A DNA stretch of 51,143 bases from Holtiella tumoricola (GTDB lineage Bacteria > Bacillota > Clostridia > Lachnospirales > Cellulosilyticaceae), in assembly GCF_027857615.1 (NCBI RefSeq), contig NZ_JAQIFT010000044.1:1-51143 (forward strand), in the 5' to 3' direction. Positions 43,348 to 50,742 of this stretch are shown one piece after another. Below the pieces are notes generated by a model, which worked only from the letters and a program-made list of their open reading frames with translations, did not search any database and had not been told where the DNA came from. The translations under genes were made by a program, and so were the position numbers. Position 1 is the first letter of the stretch, and the number at the start of each line of letters is the position of its first letter.

Positions 43348-45153
43348 CTAAATCCACTCCTTATTATTATTTATCCAGTTATTTTGCTCTGTTTCTTCTA
43401 CTTTTTGTTCATTACCTTGCGGCATCATATATCTTACATGTAATAGGTCTGCCGCTGCTGCTGCATAAACCTCACAGTCTAAATAGTGATTGTCTGCATG
43501 GCTTGTTTTGGTTTTCCAGACTTCTACATCTCGCCCGCCTCTTCTTTCAACAACCTTCTCTTCACTGGTAACTTGTTTTGCATAGTCCATATCTACACCA
43601 TCATAGACCATCCATGAACCTATTCCATTTTCTTTACGCATCCTTGCATAAATCATATTTTTATATTGGCTACCATCTACAATGCATAACCTCATACCAT
43701 AAGCGCAACTATCTATCTTATCAATATTTGCTAGCTTATATTTAGCTGTGATTGTATTTGATGAACCTTTACATGCCATGGCCCAATCTTGATTGTCAAC
43801 ACAAAATTGATAAACATTTTCTGTATCATTTCCAGAGTCAATTAAAGTCAAGTTCACAAGGTATGACTGACCGTTAGCACTACTAAAACTTTGATTCATA
43901 ATAAAATCTATCTCTTCCCAAGTGTCTACCTTACCATGTAATATATTCCATGATGTCATATATGGTCCCCATGCTCTTATAGTGAAGTAGAAACAATCTT
44001 TTTGAACGTCTACACCTCCAGTAAGTATCAACGCTTCATCTGGTACAATACCTTCTGTATATTCTGATTGACGTTCAAATACAATATCACTATCCATCTT
44101 AGTTTTTGTATCTTCCCAAGGCTCTCCAAGCCAAGAGTTAATAAAGTTCATCAGTTTTTCAGGATAGTTGTGAGAAGATACAAACTCATAAGCTACATCT
44201 CCAAATCGAACCCACGGAGAATAAATAGCATTCAGATGAAAAGCCACAGAACGTTTGCCACTTCCATTTATACATCTCCATTCACCATTTCTAATCATCT
44301 GTGGTTTATGATTATCTTGAATAGTCTCCTGACAAGCTTCACATTCATAATAAGCTGTTTCTCTCGCTTCTTTAGGTGACTTTGTATCAGTCTTCCATTT
44401 AACTTGTTTAAAGAGTAGCTTTTGATAGGTACCACAATGAGGGCATGGTACGAAGTATTCATACTGACTGTCTGCATTAAGCCATTCTTGCCATATGGGA
44501 CCTCTTTTCAATGTAGGTGTTGATGTTAAAAATATTTTCTTTGTATTAGGAAATGTTCTCGTACGCTCTTTAGCAAGGGATATAGGGTCAGCCTCTTTAC
44601 CCGTATAGGTCGGATGTTTATCTACCTCATCAAAAAAAATAAATCTTACGGGTCTACTTGCTAAATCAGATTCTGAATTTGCTCCAACTAATACGATATA
44701 CATCCCATTAAAGTTAAGCTCAAGTAATTTACTTTCATTGCTTCTATATTTTTCTGCTAACACTGGAGATAAATTGATCATCGGCTGAACTCTTTTTTTA
44801 CTTGTAAACTCGGCAAGTTTTTCTGTTGGATAGACAATCATAGTGGGGCTAGGATCTTGGGCAATAACATAACCAATCATGTTGTTAAGGCACTCTGTCC
44901 CCCCTACCTGTGTAGGTTTTACAAATACTATTTTCTCTACCTCTATATCTGTAAAAGCATTCATAATACCTTTTAGATACTCTGTTCTACTAGTATTCCA
45001 TTTACCTGGTTCAGCACTTGTTTGAGCATCTAATATACGATACTTATCTGCCCATTCTGAAACGGTTATTTTTTCGGGTGGTTTTAAAACTTTTAACGCC
45101 TGAAGAATCCAACTAGGAATATTAACCTTTTTACTTTTCTTTACAAATGCCAT
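43348..45153 (-). CDS. terL: Terminase large subunit, GpA family
   Basis: The 601-residue protein has the GpA ATPase and nuclease domains: ATPase motif FVKPTQVGGTECLNNMIGYV (about 76-95, in place of a classic Walker A), Walker B RFIFFDEVDKHP (about 172-183), a CxxC zinc-like pair (VPCPHCGTYQ, ECEACQE, about 245-285), and nuclease ILTGGVDVQKDCFYF (about 380). It cuts concatemers at cos and pumps DNA. ATG 45153 is preferred over ATG 45180, because the longer form has no ribosome site; this one overlaps terS by 23 bp. Confidence 0.92.
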   Translation of the reverse strand: MAFVKKSKKVNIPSWILQALKVLKPPEKITVSEWADKYRILDAQTSAEPGKWNTSRTEYLKGIMNAFTDIEVEKIVFVKPTQVGGTECLNNMIGYVIAQDPSPTMIVYPTEKLAEFTSKKRVQPMINLSPVLAEKYRSNESKLLELNFNGMYIVLVGANSESDLASRPVRFIFFDEVDKHPTYTGKEADPISLAKERTRTFPNTKKIFLTSTPTLKRGPIWQEWLNADSQYEYFVPCPHCGTYQKLLFKQVKWKTDTKSPKEARETAYYECEACQETIQDNHKPQMIRNGEWRCINGSGKRSVAFHLNAIYSPWVRFGDVAYEFVSSHNYPEKLMNFINSWLGEPWEDTKTKMDSDIVFERQSEYTEGIVPDEALILTGGVDVQKDCFYFTIRAWGPYMTSWNILHGKVDTWEEIDFIMNQSFSSANGQSYLVNLTLIDSGNDTENVYQFCVDNQDWAMACKGSSNTITAKYKLANIDKIDSCAYGMRLCIVDGSQYKNMIYARMRKENGIGSWMVYDGVDMDYAKQVTSEEKVVERRGGRDVEVWKTKTSHADNHYLDCEVYAAAAADLLHVRYMMPQGNEQKVEETEQNNWINNNKEWI

Positions 45154-45652
45154 TTTCAGCAAACTGCTCCAATGCCTCATTTATAGTTTCTCTAATCTTA
45201 TTTTCCACCCTTCTCGCTTCTACCTCGTCTACATAAGGTGCAATATCTACACCAATCTTAGCAACTAATCCAAGCGCCGAACGCTTAAATATAATGAAAT
45301 ATCTTTCAAGTTCAGCTATCGCATCCATTTTAAGTAGATAATCGCCCCTTGCAATAGCATTTTTTAAATCAGCATTTTCAGTCTGTGCCTTTTTAAGCTG
45401 TGTTTCATAAAATACTTTTTGATAGGTAATAGGCATCGTTTCTATATCTGTATCTTCTGGCATTTGCCTATTGGATTCATCTCGCCATTTCAAAACATCT
45501 GGCAAATACCAATAACCATGAGATATTTTAGGACATCCCTTCTTCTCCCACTGATTGACTGTCTTTTTAGTTACCCCAAAGGCATCTGCTAAAAAACCAG
45601 TCGATAAACATGTTTTACCTTCTATAATTTTAACTCCAACTTCTTTCGCCAT
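45131..45652 (-). CDS. terS: Terminase small subunit, Nu1-like
   Basis: The 173-residue protein starts with a winged-helix DNA-binding region (about 14-50, STGFLADAFGVTKKTVNQWE and GYWYLPDVLKWRDE) as in Nu1/lambda TerS, followed by a helical oligomerisation part (QLKKAQTENADLKNAIARGD) and a C-terminal end that interacts with TerL. It recognises the cos region. Starts behind AGGAGGAAG, directly next to a GC-rich patch upstream that is the cos candidate. Confidence 0.88.
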   Translation of the reverse strand: MAKEVGVKIIEGKTCLSTGFLADAFGVTKKTVNQWEKKGCPKISHGYWYLPDVLKWRDESNRQMPEDTDIETMPITYQKVFYETQLKKAQTENADLKNAIARGDYLLKMDAIAELERYFIIFKRSALGLVAKIGVDIAPYVDEVEARRVENKIRETINEALEQFAENGICKEK

Positions 45653-46062
45653 ATACTTCCTCCTAGGGTTAATTTAAAATTAAATATTTCCCAAGCTGTA
45701 GCCTTAGAGCCACAAAGCTTTCATGGACTTCATTTTTAATTTATAAAATCCTCATATTAACCTACTTTCAAAAATTTTATAATGACAGAAGCCTCGGGCC
45801 TCGCTAGACCCGCATAGCCCCCACCCTCGTCCAAGTACCTTTTAATTTTCGTCGTGCTTACTTATTCTCTCTTTCATTGATAAACAAGCTTACCCATTGA
45901 TATTATTAGGTTTATATACTCTATATTAAGTTGTGTGATATTTTACTTATCTTATTATTCTGTTAAACTTCTCTTTTTGTTTTACTGTAATAGAAGAAAC
46001 TCTTATAATTTCTTTACGGTTTTACCTTGCTCTCAATATGTAAAAGATACAAACTAAAAAGG
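45653..46062. other. 410-bp intergenic region with cos-site candidate
   Basis: No gene is supported. The main feature is an unusually GC-rich patch at 45790-45832. The rest is AT-rich with no strong hairpins. Confidence 0.7.
45790..45832. promoter_or_regulatory. GC-rich cos site candidate upstream of terS
   Basis: A 43-bp patch of about 70 percent GC sits in AT-rich DNA 140 bp before the Nu1-type terS. On the minus strand it contains GGGTGGGGGCTATGCGGGTC and GCGAGGCCCGAGG. Position beside terS/terL and the composition fit a cohesive-end site of a lambda/P2-type packaging system. Exact nick positions are not predictable. Confidence 0.6.
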
Positions 46063-46623
46063 TCATCTCTTCTTTTGAAAAGATAACCCCTTCATTAATT
46101 GATCTTTACTATCTTGATTCACACCTATATACCGTTTAGTAATAGATATATCTGAATGATTTAAGATATCCATAATAGCTGCAGCATCTTTGGTCGTTTG
46201 ATAAAGCCAATAGCCAAATGTCTTACGCAACGTATGACATCCTATCTTATCTTTATATCCAAAATAACTTGCAGCATTGTTTAGAATCTGCCATACTCTT
46301 TGACGTGTAATAGGCTCATTCTTTCCTTTGCTCTTTCTAAATAAATATTCATAGTCTCTCTTCCCTTTTATGTAATGATGTAGTATCTTCTTAAGTTCAT
46401 CATTGATAGGGAATCTTTTTTCCTTATCTGTCTTTTCTTCTCGTAAATATATGTAGTCTACATTTCTAACATCTCTTACCTTTAACGGTAATATGTCTGA
46501 TATTCGTAGTCCTGAATAAATACCAAACATAAAGAGTACATAATCTCTTTCATTGTGCTCTCTTAGATAATCTGCAATATCCAATATAAGATTGAAGTCT
46601 CTAATTGGCTCTACTGTATTCAA
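46063..46623 (-). CDS. Short tyrosine recombinase (catalytic domain only)
   Basis: The 186-residue protein has the full tyrosine recombinase catalytic set: Arg in GIYSGLRISDILPL (about 38), Lys near EEKTDKEKRFPIND, HTLRKTFGYWLYQ (His-x-x-Arg, about 131-143), LNHSDISITKRYIGVN with the second His and nucleophilic Tyr (about 152-167). The N-terminal core-binding domain of normal integrases is absent, so it is about half normal length. Its position among late genes, not at a prophage end, argues against it being the integrase. The start is a TTG behind AAGGAGGTAAT. Confidence 0.82.
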   Translation of the reverse strand: MNTVEPIRDFNLILDIADYLREHNERDYVLFMFGIYSGLRISDILPLKVRDVRNVDYIYLREEKTDKEKRFPINDELKKILHHYIKGKRDYEYLFRKSKGKNEPITRQRVWQILNNAASYFGYKDKIGCHTLRKTFGYWLYQTTKDAAAIMDILNHSDISITKRYIGVNQDSKDQLMKGLSFQKKR

Positions 46624-46641
46624 ACATATTACCTCCTTTAT

Positions 46642-47397
46642 TTAATAATTTGTAATGATCAGCTCTCCATACTCTTTTCTAGCCTTTTGTTCTTTAGCTA
46701 TTGAATAGGATACTTGTACTTCTTCTATGTTAAAATCTTTGTACCATTCTCTGACTTCGGGATGGTCGTTTATTGTAACTACAAATTTACCTTTTATCTT
46801 AGATAATGTATCTCTTAATAAAAGATGCTCTTGCTCTCCAAATTCATTACCATAACCTGCAGTTTCAAAATAAGGTGGATCGCAAAAGAAAAAGCTATGA
46901 GGTCTATCATATCTTTTGATAATATCCTCAAAGCTTTTATTTTCTACATATGTATTTCTAAGTCTTCCTTTAATGTCACTAAGTATACCTTGATAAAATA
47001 TCTGTGGTGCGGGTATTTTACTTGTTCCATAGCCATATGTACTACCTTTCCCTGCAAAGCTTTGTGAGATGAGATATAGAAAGCGTACTGCTCTTTGAAT
47101 ATCGGTAAGATATTCAATTGTACAGTGCTTATACTCTTCAAACATGTCTCTACCAGAAAACTCATACTCTAGCACTCTTTCTATCTCTGGTGCATGGTAC
47201 TTGATTATACGGAACATATTTATAAGTTCTTTGTCAACGTCATTAATCACTTCAACCTTACTCGGTTCTTTACCAAAGTATACCCATCCAGCTCCAAAGA
47301 ATGGCTCTATGTAACAAGTATGCTCAGGTATTCTTTCTAAAATAGTCTTTCTTAATTTTGATTTTCCTCCCATACGAGGTATTGGTGGTTTCATCAT
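46642..47397 (-). CDS. D12-class N6-adenine DNA methyltransferase
   Basis: The 251-residue enzyme has the AdoMet motif YIEPFFGAGWVYFGK (about 32-46), IPRMGGKSKLRKTILERIP at the N-terminus (the target-binding start of Dam-like proteins) and catalytic FFCDPPYFETAG (about 173-184). D12 methylases such as Dam make N6-methyladenine, often at GATC. With no matching restriction enzyme it is probably a solitary phage methylase that protects DNA or affects packaging or gene timing. Start ATGATG behind AAGGAGAAT. Confidence 0.92.
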   Translation of the reverse strand: MMKPPIPRMGGKSKLRKTILERIPEHTCYIEPFFGAGWVYFGKEPSKVEVINDVDKELINMFRIIKYHAPEIERVLEYEFSGRDMFEEYKHCTIEYLTDIQRAVRFLYLISQSFAGKGSTYGYGTSKIPAPQIFYQGILSDIKGRLRNTYVENKSFEDIIKRYDRPHSFFFCDPPYFETAGYGNEFGEQEHLLLRDTLSKIKGKFVVTINDHPEVREWYKDFNIEEVQVSYSIAKEQKARKEYGELIITNY

Positions 47398-47590
47398 TTG
47401 TTATATTCTCCTTTACAAAACAGTTTTTGATTGGGTTATTACACACCGTTTTGAACAAGGATTATTAAAACTAATATTTGATAGGTTACCCTATCTTTTT
47501 AATATTTTAGGGAATTAGGATGAACTCAATATTTAGGATGTTTTCTTTCGTTCACCCATTAACATATTAACATGGCAATCTATTCAGTGG

Positions 47591-47649
47591 CTGTTCAACA
47601 TCTGTTCTTTCCTGTTCAAAATCTTCTATCATCTGTTCACTATTTGTTC
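47591..47649. repeat. Five TGTTC direct repeats with 10-11 bp helical phasing
   Basis: CTGTTC or TTGTTC starts at 47591, 47602, 47612, 47633 and 47644: spacings 11, 10, 21 and 11. All lie on the same face of the helix, about 200 bp before the methylase/packaging genes. Confidence 0.6.
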
Positions 47650-47889
47650 AGCCTCTTAGCAAAAATAAGAAGTAAGTCATTAATAGCTTATCTCTTATAA
47701 TATTTTTAGTCCCATCCATCAACAAAAAAGCTGCTTTCTATTAGTAAAGCGACTCTCTCTTTTACTTACTACTAATCGCAGTGTTTATAAATAATAAAAC
47801 TCATACTTTAAATCGACTACAGTATATGTAGATTACAATTTCTTGCAAATATCAAGAACTTACACTAATTCTCCCTATAAATAAAACAA

Positions 47890-47933
47890 AAAAAGATACT
47901 AATCTAATCCCCATTAAAATTTAGTATCTTTTT
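47890..47933 (+). terminator. Hairpin terminator with CCCC loop
   Basis: A perfect 13-bp stem (AAAAAGATACTAA / TTAGTATCTTTTT) closes on an 18-nt loop containing AATCCCCATT. It may end a plus-strand transcript, and A/T runs would let it work on both strands. Confidence 0.6.
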
Positions 47934-48118
47934 CTATATTATATTCCCCTAAATAACTCCCAACATTAAATATTATATCACATTATAATATTTATCTCTA
48001 TAAACTTTCATTAATTGTATATATTATTTTTTAATAGTAAGTAATATTGACTATATTTATATTAAGATGATATTATATATCTATAAGTATTACTTGTCTA
48101 TTTAGTAATATTTATAAA

Positions 48119-48196
48119 CTAGTCCTATGACTCCCCTAAATTTATAGGACTCCAATATTAAAAGAAGTAGATTTCCCCAATCTACTTCTTTTTTAT
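48119..48196 (+). ncRNA. Candidate small RNA with two CCCC-loop hairpins
   Basis: Hairpin one pairs AGTCCTAT (48121) with ATAGGACT (48144) around a loop with CTCCCC. Hairpin two pairs AAGAAGTAGATT (48162) with AATCTACTTCTT (48179) around TCCCC and is followed by TTTTTT, as a terminator. A possible promoter is TTACTT-N17-TATAAA (48090-48118). The expected RNA is about 75 nt, antisense in direction to the phage genes. C-rich loops are typical of Firmicute sRNAs that bind Shine-Dalgarno sequences. No protein-coding frame fits. Confidence 0.5.
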
Positions 48197-48225
48197 GTAA
48201 AAACAGAAGTAGATTGGGGAAATCT
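48169..48225. repeat. 21-bp inverted duplication overlapping the small RNA terminator
   Basis: The 21 bases at 48169-48189 and 48205-48225 are perfect reverse complements, with 15 bp between. The left copy also pairs with 48162-48173 in the terminator hairpin, so two exclusive structures are possible. Confidence 0.8.
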
Positions 48226-48226
48226 C

Positions 48227-48286
48227 TCAATTAACCATTGTTATTTTTCCTCCGCCGCTAACAGCCACAATTGCAATTATCTTCAT
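48227..48286 (-). pseudogene. 19-codon frame resembling the start of a P-loop kinase
   Basis: An ATG with a well-placed GAGGTG encodes MKIIAIVAVSGGGKITMVN and stops. The sequence looks like the first residues of a P-loop nucleotide-binding protein, with Ile where GGGKT needs Thr. The downstream DNA has no continuation in any frame that I can see; instead a 21-bp inverted duplication begins 2 bp later. It may be a gene remnant or a leader peptide. Confidence 0.45.
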
Positions 48287-48416
48287 TAATTCACCTCGTA
48301 TATCTCTATTTAATAGATACTAATTTACCTATCAATAAAATATCTCTTTTTTATTTTAACTTTATTGTATTTTTATAACTAAATCTATATTTAACCAATT
48401 AAAAGCATGCCTATGA

Positions 48417-48923
48417 CTACTCTACTTTATCAATATAGATATACTTAAACAAAGGTAAATCTATATAGCTTTCATCTCCTTTTATTTTATTTGCTAATGC
48501 TTTAATCCCTTTTTCAGAATACCTTCTACACGTCGACTCACTCAATCCCATTTTTCTTGTTACATACTCCCAAGTATAACCCCCTATATATTTTAACTCT
48601 AATATATCTCTCCACTCTTTCTTGAGATCCATTAAGCTTAAGTCTATTCGCCTTATATAAAATTGTAATGAATCTATTTCGTCTTCTAAATCTACTTCCA
48701 TTTGAATATTTTTAATAGCAATTTTTTCTACTATAGAAGTTACTTTATTTGTTTTTGCAGGTGTGACATCATACGCAGTACTTTTAATATCAGCTTCCCT
48801 ATCATTATTTTCTCTTTCACTTTTCAATTTCTTTAGAAATCCTTTTTTCAGCTCTAACCTTTCTTTATATTCTCTATAGTTTTCTAAACACTCTATTGTC
48901 TCTTTTAAATATTTATTTTTCAT
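48417..48923 (-). CDS. Sigma-like late transcription activator (ArpU/RinA type)
   Basis: The 168-residue protein has an N-terminal coiled-coil region and a C-terminal sigma-region-4-like helix-turn-helix: WRDILELKYIGGYTWEYVTR and KMGLSESTCRRYSEKGIKAL (about 112-150). Proteins of this type occur upstream of terS in Gram-positive phages and activate late transcription. The ATG at 48923 follows GGAGGGATT; the ten-codon upstream extension has no ribosome site. It is probably the last gene of the early transcript and acts on the 1-kb control region that follows. Confidence 0.8.
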   Translation of the reverse strand: MKNKYLKETIECLENYREYKERLELKKGFLKKLKSERENNDREADIKSTAYDVTPAKTNKVTSIVEKIAIKNIQMEVDLEDEIDSLQFYIRRIDLSLMDLKKEWRDILELKYIGGYTWEYVTRKMGLSESTCRRYSEKGIKALANKIKGDESYIDLPLFKYIYIDKVE

Positions 48924-48977
48924 CCTAATCCCTCCTATTAGCCAAACTTTCATTTGATTGCTTAAATAAGCACCAAA

Positions 48978-49014
48978 ACACTTGGACTAAATCATCAAAA
49001 TTTAATCCAAGTGT
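48978..49014 (-). terminator. Terminator of the parMR operon
   Basis: A 15-bp stem with one mismatch (ACACTTGGA... / ...TCCAAGTGT, 7-nt loop) lies 17 bp past the parR stop, followed on the minus strand by TTTTGG. Confidence 0.75.
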
Positions 49015-49030
49015 ACAGGTCCTTATTCAA

Positions 49031-49327
49031 TTAATCCTCATCAAAAAAACTTGCTGCCTCAAGTAAATCTTTATCCTCGTGATTATCTTCACCTTTAACT
49101 TTAACTACCATTGGGTTAAACTCTTCAAGGCATTTCCTAACTATGTTCTCTATCCTAATATCTAAGTCTTTTTCATTTAGTGATGTTTTTCTTTCCTCCA
49201 TCATTTCTTTTCTAATACAGTAACGTATAAACTCCGATTTATTTCCTTTACATTTTGACTTCACATAGTCATGCAGCTCAGGATCATTATCAAAACCAAC
49301 TGGCACTATATCACGTGGTTTACTCAC
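49031..49327 (-). CDS. parR: ParR-like centromere-binding protein
   Basis: The 98-residue protein has an N-terminal ribbon-helix-helix-like region (IVPVGFDNDPELHDYVKSKC and KSEFIRYCIRKEMMEE, about 7-46), a linker and an acidic C-terminus (LLEAASFFDED) as in ParR proteins, where the C-terminal helix binds the ParM filament end. The GTG start overlaps the parM stop in GTGA, which shows translational coupling. It should bind the repeats before parM and repress the operon. Confidence 0.78.
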   Translation of the reverse strand: MSKPRDIVPVGFDNDPELHDYVKSKCKGNKSEFIRYCIRKEMMEERKTSLNEKDLDIRIENIVRKCLEEFNPMVVKVKGEDNHEDKDLLEAASFFDED

Positions 49328-50247
49328 TTAAACTTCACCTTCCCTATTTCAAGAAATCCTGCCACATTAGTCCACTGTGTTTCTTCAACAGTCTGAGCAT
49401 GTGGTACGACCTCTTGAAGTGCTTCTTTAACAAGTATACTTGTCCCTCCAGTAACCACTATATCCATTAAGTCCAGTGGAAACTCTTTCTTTAAATCTGC
49501 AATGACTTCCTCAACATATGCCTTATAGATTTTACTTAAAGCCTTTTTACTTTCAGGCTCAAATTTCCCCTGGTACTTAATACCACCATTTAAAATAATA
49601 TTTTCTATATCTCTTGGTGCTAACCCTCTTCTATATCTCGCTTCAAATTCTCGTTTAATCATGGCTTCTATATGCATAGAGCCTTGGTTGGTTGTCATCA
49701 TAGAATTCGGTTGAGGCACGAGATTATCGTAAATACCAAAGTTCATGTTTCTTCCACCTAAATCAATAACACCTACTCGCTTACCTATAAAAAGTTCTTT
49801 ATTTGTATAAACTACCCCTGACGATTCTGGCATAATCAATACTCTTTTAAAGTCAATATTTTGCAGTTTCCCATCTACTACAAACTTCTTAGGCTTTTGT
49901 TTAATGTTATCTTGAAAGGCTTTTCTATTCTCCTTACTTAAATAGATATTCGTAGGACATCCAATAACAGCTGCTATTTCTCCTTTGCATCCCAATCGAT
50001 AGGCTGCTGTATATATGGCCATCTTATGTAGTAATGTATTTTTTTCAAGCCCGTAGTCTATCTGTTCACCTTGTTCTCCAATAATATATGTATCATCTTC
50101 ATAAATAACTTTATTACTGTTTCCTGTTGCTTCAATATCTAAACTTGCTGTAAGTTGTGTACTCTTTGTTCTAAAAAGAACTTTATCCCCACTTGCTGCC
50201 AATGCCTTTGTTGCATATTTTCCTGCGTCTACTGCTATAATTTTCAT
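49324..50247 (-). CDS. parM: ParM-like actin (plasmid segregation ATPase)
   Basis: The 307-residue protein is an actin-fold ATPase: phosphate-1 AVDAGKYATKALAASG (about 5-20), connect-1/phosphate-2 VGVIDLGGRNMNFGIYDN (about 155-172) and adenosine motif DIVVTGGTSILVKEAL (about 264-279). It polymerises to push DNA copies apart together with ParR. The ATG at 50247 follows GGAGGAAC; twelve more codons upstream would run into the repeats. The size and the GRNMNFG variant place it with the ParM/StbA/Alp group, not MreB or FtsA. Confidence 0.9.
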   Translation of the reverse strand: MKIIAVDAGKYATKALAASGDKVLFRTKSTQLTASLDIEATGNSNKVIYEDDTYIIGEQGEQIDYGLEKNTLLHKMAIYTAAYRLGCKGEIAAVIGCPTNIYLSKENRKAFQDNIKQKPKKFVVDGKLQNIDFKRVLIMPESSGVVYTNKELFIGKRVGVIDLGGRNMNFGIYDNLVPQPNSMMTTNQGSMHIEAMIKREFEARYRRGLAPRDIENIILNGGIKYQGKFEPESKKALSKIYKAYVEEVIADLKKEFPLDLMDIVVTGGTSILVKEALQEVVPHAQTVEETQWTNVAGFLEIGKVKFK

Positions 50248-50263
50248 CCTAGTTCCTCCATTT

Positions 50264-50344
50264 TGTATTACAATGTAATACATTTTCTTATTTTCGTGTA
50301 TTACAATGTATTACATTTAGATTTTTGTAATACATTGTAATACA
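50264..50344. repeat. parC-like centromere: three 19-bp repeats before parM
   Basis: Three units at 50264-50282, 50297-50315 and 50326-50344 are each made of two TGTAWTACA half-sites. Start-to-start distances are 33 and 29 bp, close to three helical turns. They begin 17 bp before the parM start codon and so cover its promoter. This matches ParR-binding centromeres that also autoregulate. Confidence 0.85.
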
Positions 50345-50348
50345 AATC

Positions 50349-50507
50349 CTATTCAATAACTTCTACACCCTCTAATGCTACTGTCACTTGAACATCACAT
50401 GTAATTCCACAATGTTCACATTTTTGATACTCAACCATTGCATTGGCCCATTCAGATGTATTGATTTTCTCACACCTTGGACATTCCCATTTGATTTCAT
50501 CAGACAT
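50349..50507 (-). CDS. Small zinc-ribbon protein, 52 residues
   Basis: The gene encodes MSDEIKWECPRCEKINTSEW, a spacer, and QKCEHCGITCDVQVTVALEG. The four cysteines in CPRC and CEHC (positions 9, 12, 30, 33) should bind one zinc, a ribbon fold common in small phage and plasmid proteins. The start codon follows GGAAGGAG at good spacing. It ends 4 bp before the centromere repeats, so it is upstream of parM and may be read through them. Function is unknown. Confidence 0.75.
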   Translation of the reverse strand: MSDEIKWECPRCEKINTSEWANAMVEYQKCEHCGITCDVQVTVALEGVEVIE

Positions 50508-50556
50508 ATTTTTCTCCTTCCAAAAACAAATTTTGCTTATTGAATATTTTTTACTA

Positions 50557-50703
50557 TTTACTTGTTTTTTATACTTGTGTATAATAGTTACGAAATAGGT
50601 TACGCATACGCCTTATTTCATAATACTTCTTTAGGATTTTAATATAAAAACAGTGACTTACCCTCTCTGAAATTATTCTATCAATCCTAAGGAAGTATTT
50701 TTT
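50557..50703 (+). ncRNA. Small RNA candidate 1 of the tandem cluster
   Basis: Promoter TTTACT-N17-TATAAT (-10 at 50580-50585). The transcript would begin near 50591 with hairpin GAAATAGG / CCTTATTTC (one bulge), and end with a 17-bp stem at 50622-50638 and 50683-50699 (one G-U pair), loop of 44 nt, and TTTTTT. The loop contains ACCCTCTCT. Predicted length is about 113 nt. No start codon with a ribosome binding site lies inside it. Confidence 0.7.
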
Positions 50704-50742
50704 ATGTTTATATAATTTTTAAATGGTAAAAATGAATTTTTA

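Larger units (their letters stand above)
47398..48416. other. 1-kb control region without large genes
   Basis: No reading frame above 60 codons has support. It holds five helically phased TGTTC repeats (47591-47649), a weak minus-strand hairpin (about 47726-47752), a hairpin with a CCCC loop (47890-47933), a two-hairpin RNA candidate (48119-48196), a 21-bp inverted duplication and a 19-codon frame (48227-48286). Being between the sigma-like activator and the packaging genes, it probably contains the late promoter. Confidence 0.6.

Noticed and set aside
46063..46623. The tyrosine recombinase as the prophage integrase
   Set aside because: It lacks the arm and core-binding domains and is embedded in late genes away from both ends; it is kept as a recombinase of unknown role.
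47575..47640. Minus-strand mini frame MIEDFEQERTDVEQPLNRLPC
   Set aside because: No good ribosome site; Glu-Gln codons come from the GAACAG repeats, which are better explained as binding sites.
50264..50344. Short regularly spaced repeats as a CRISPR array
   Set aside because: Repeats are 19 bp with 10-14 bp spacers, are internally palindromic and lie directly before parM; no cas genes are present. A centromere explains them better.
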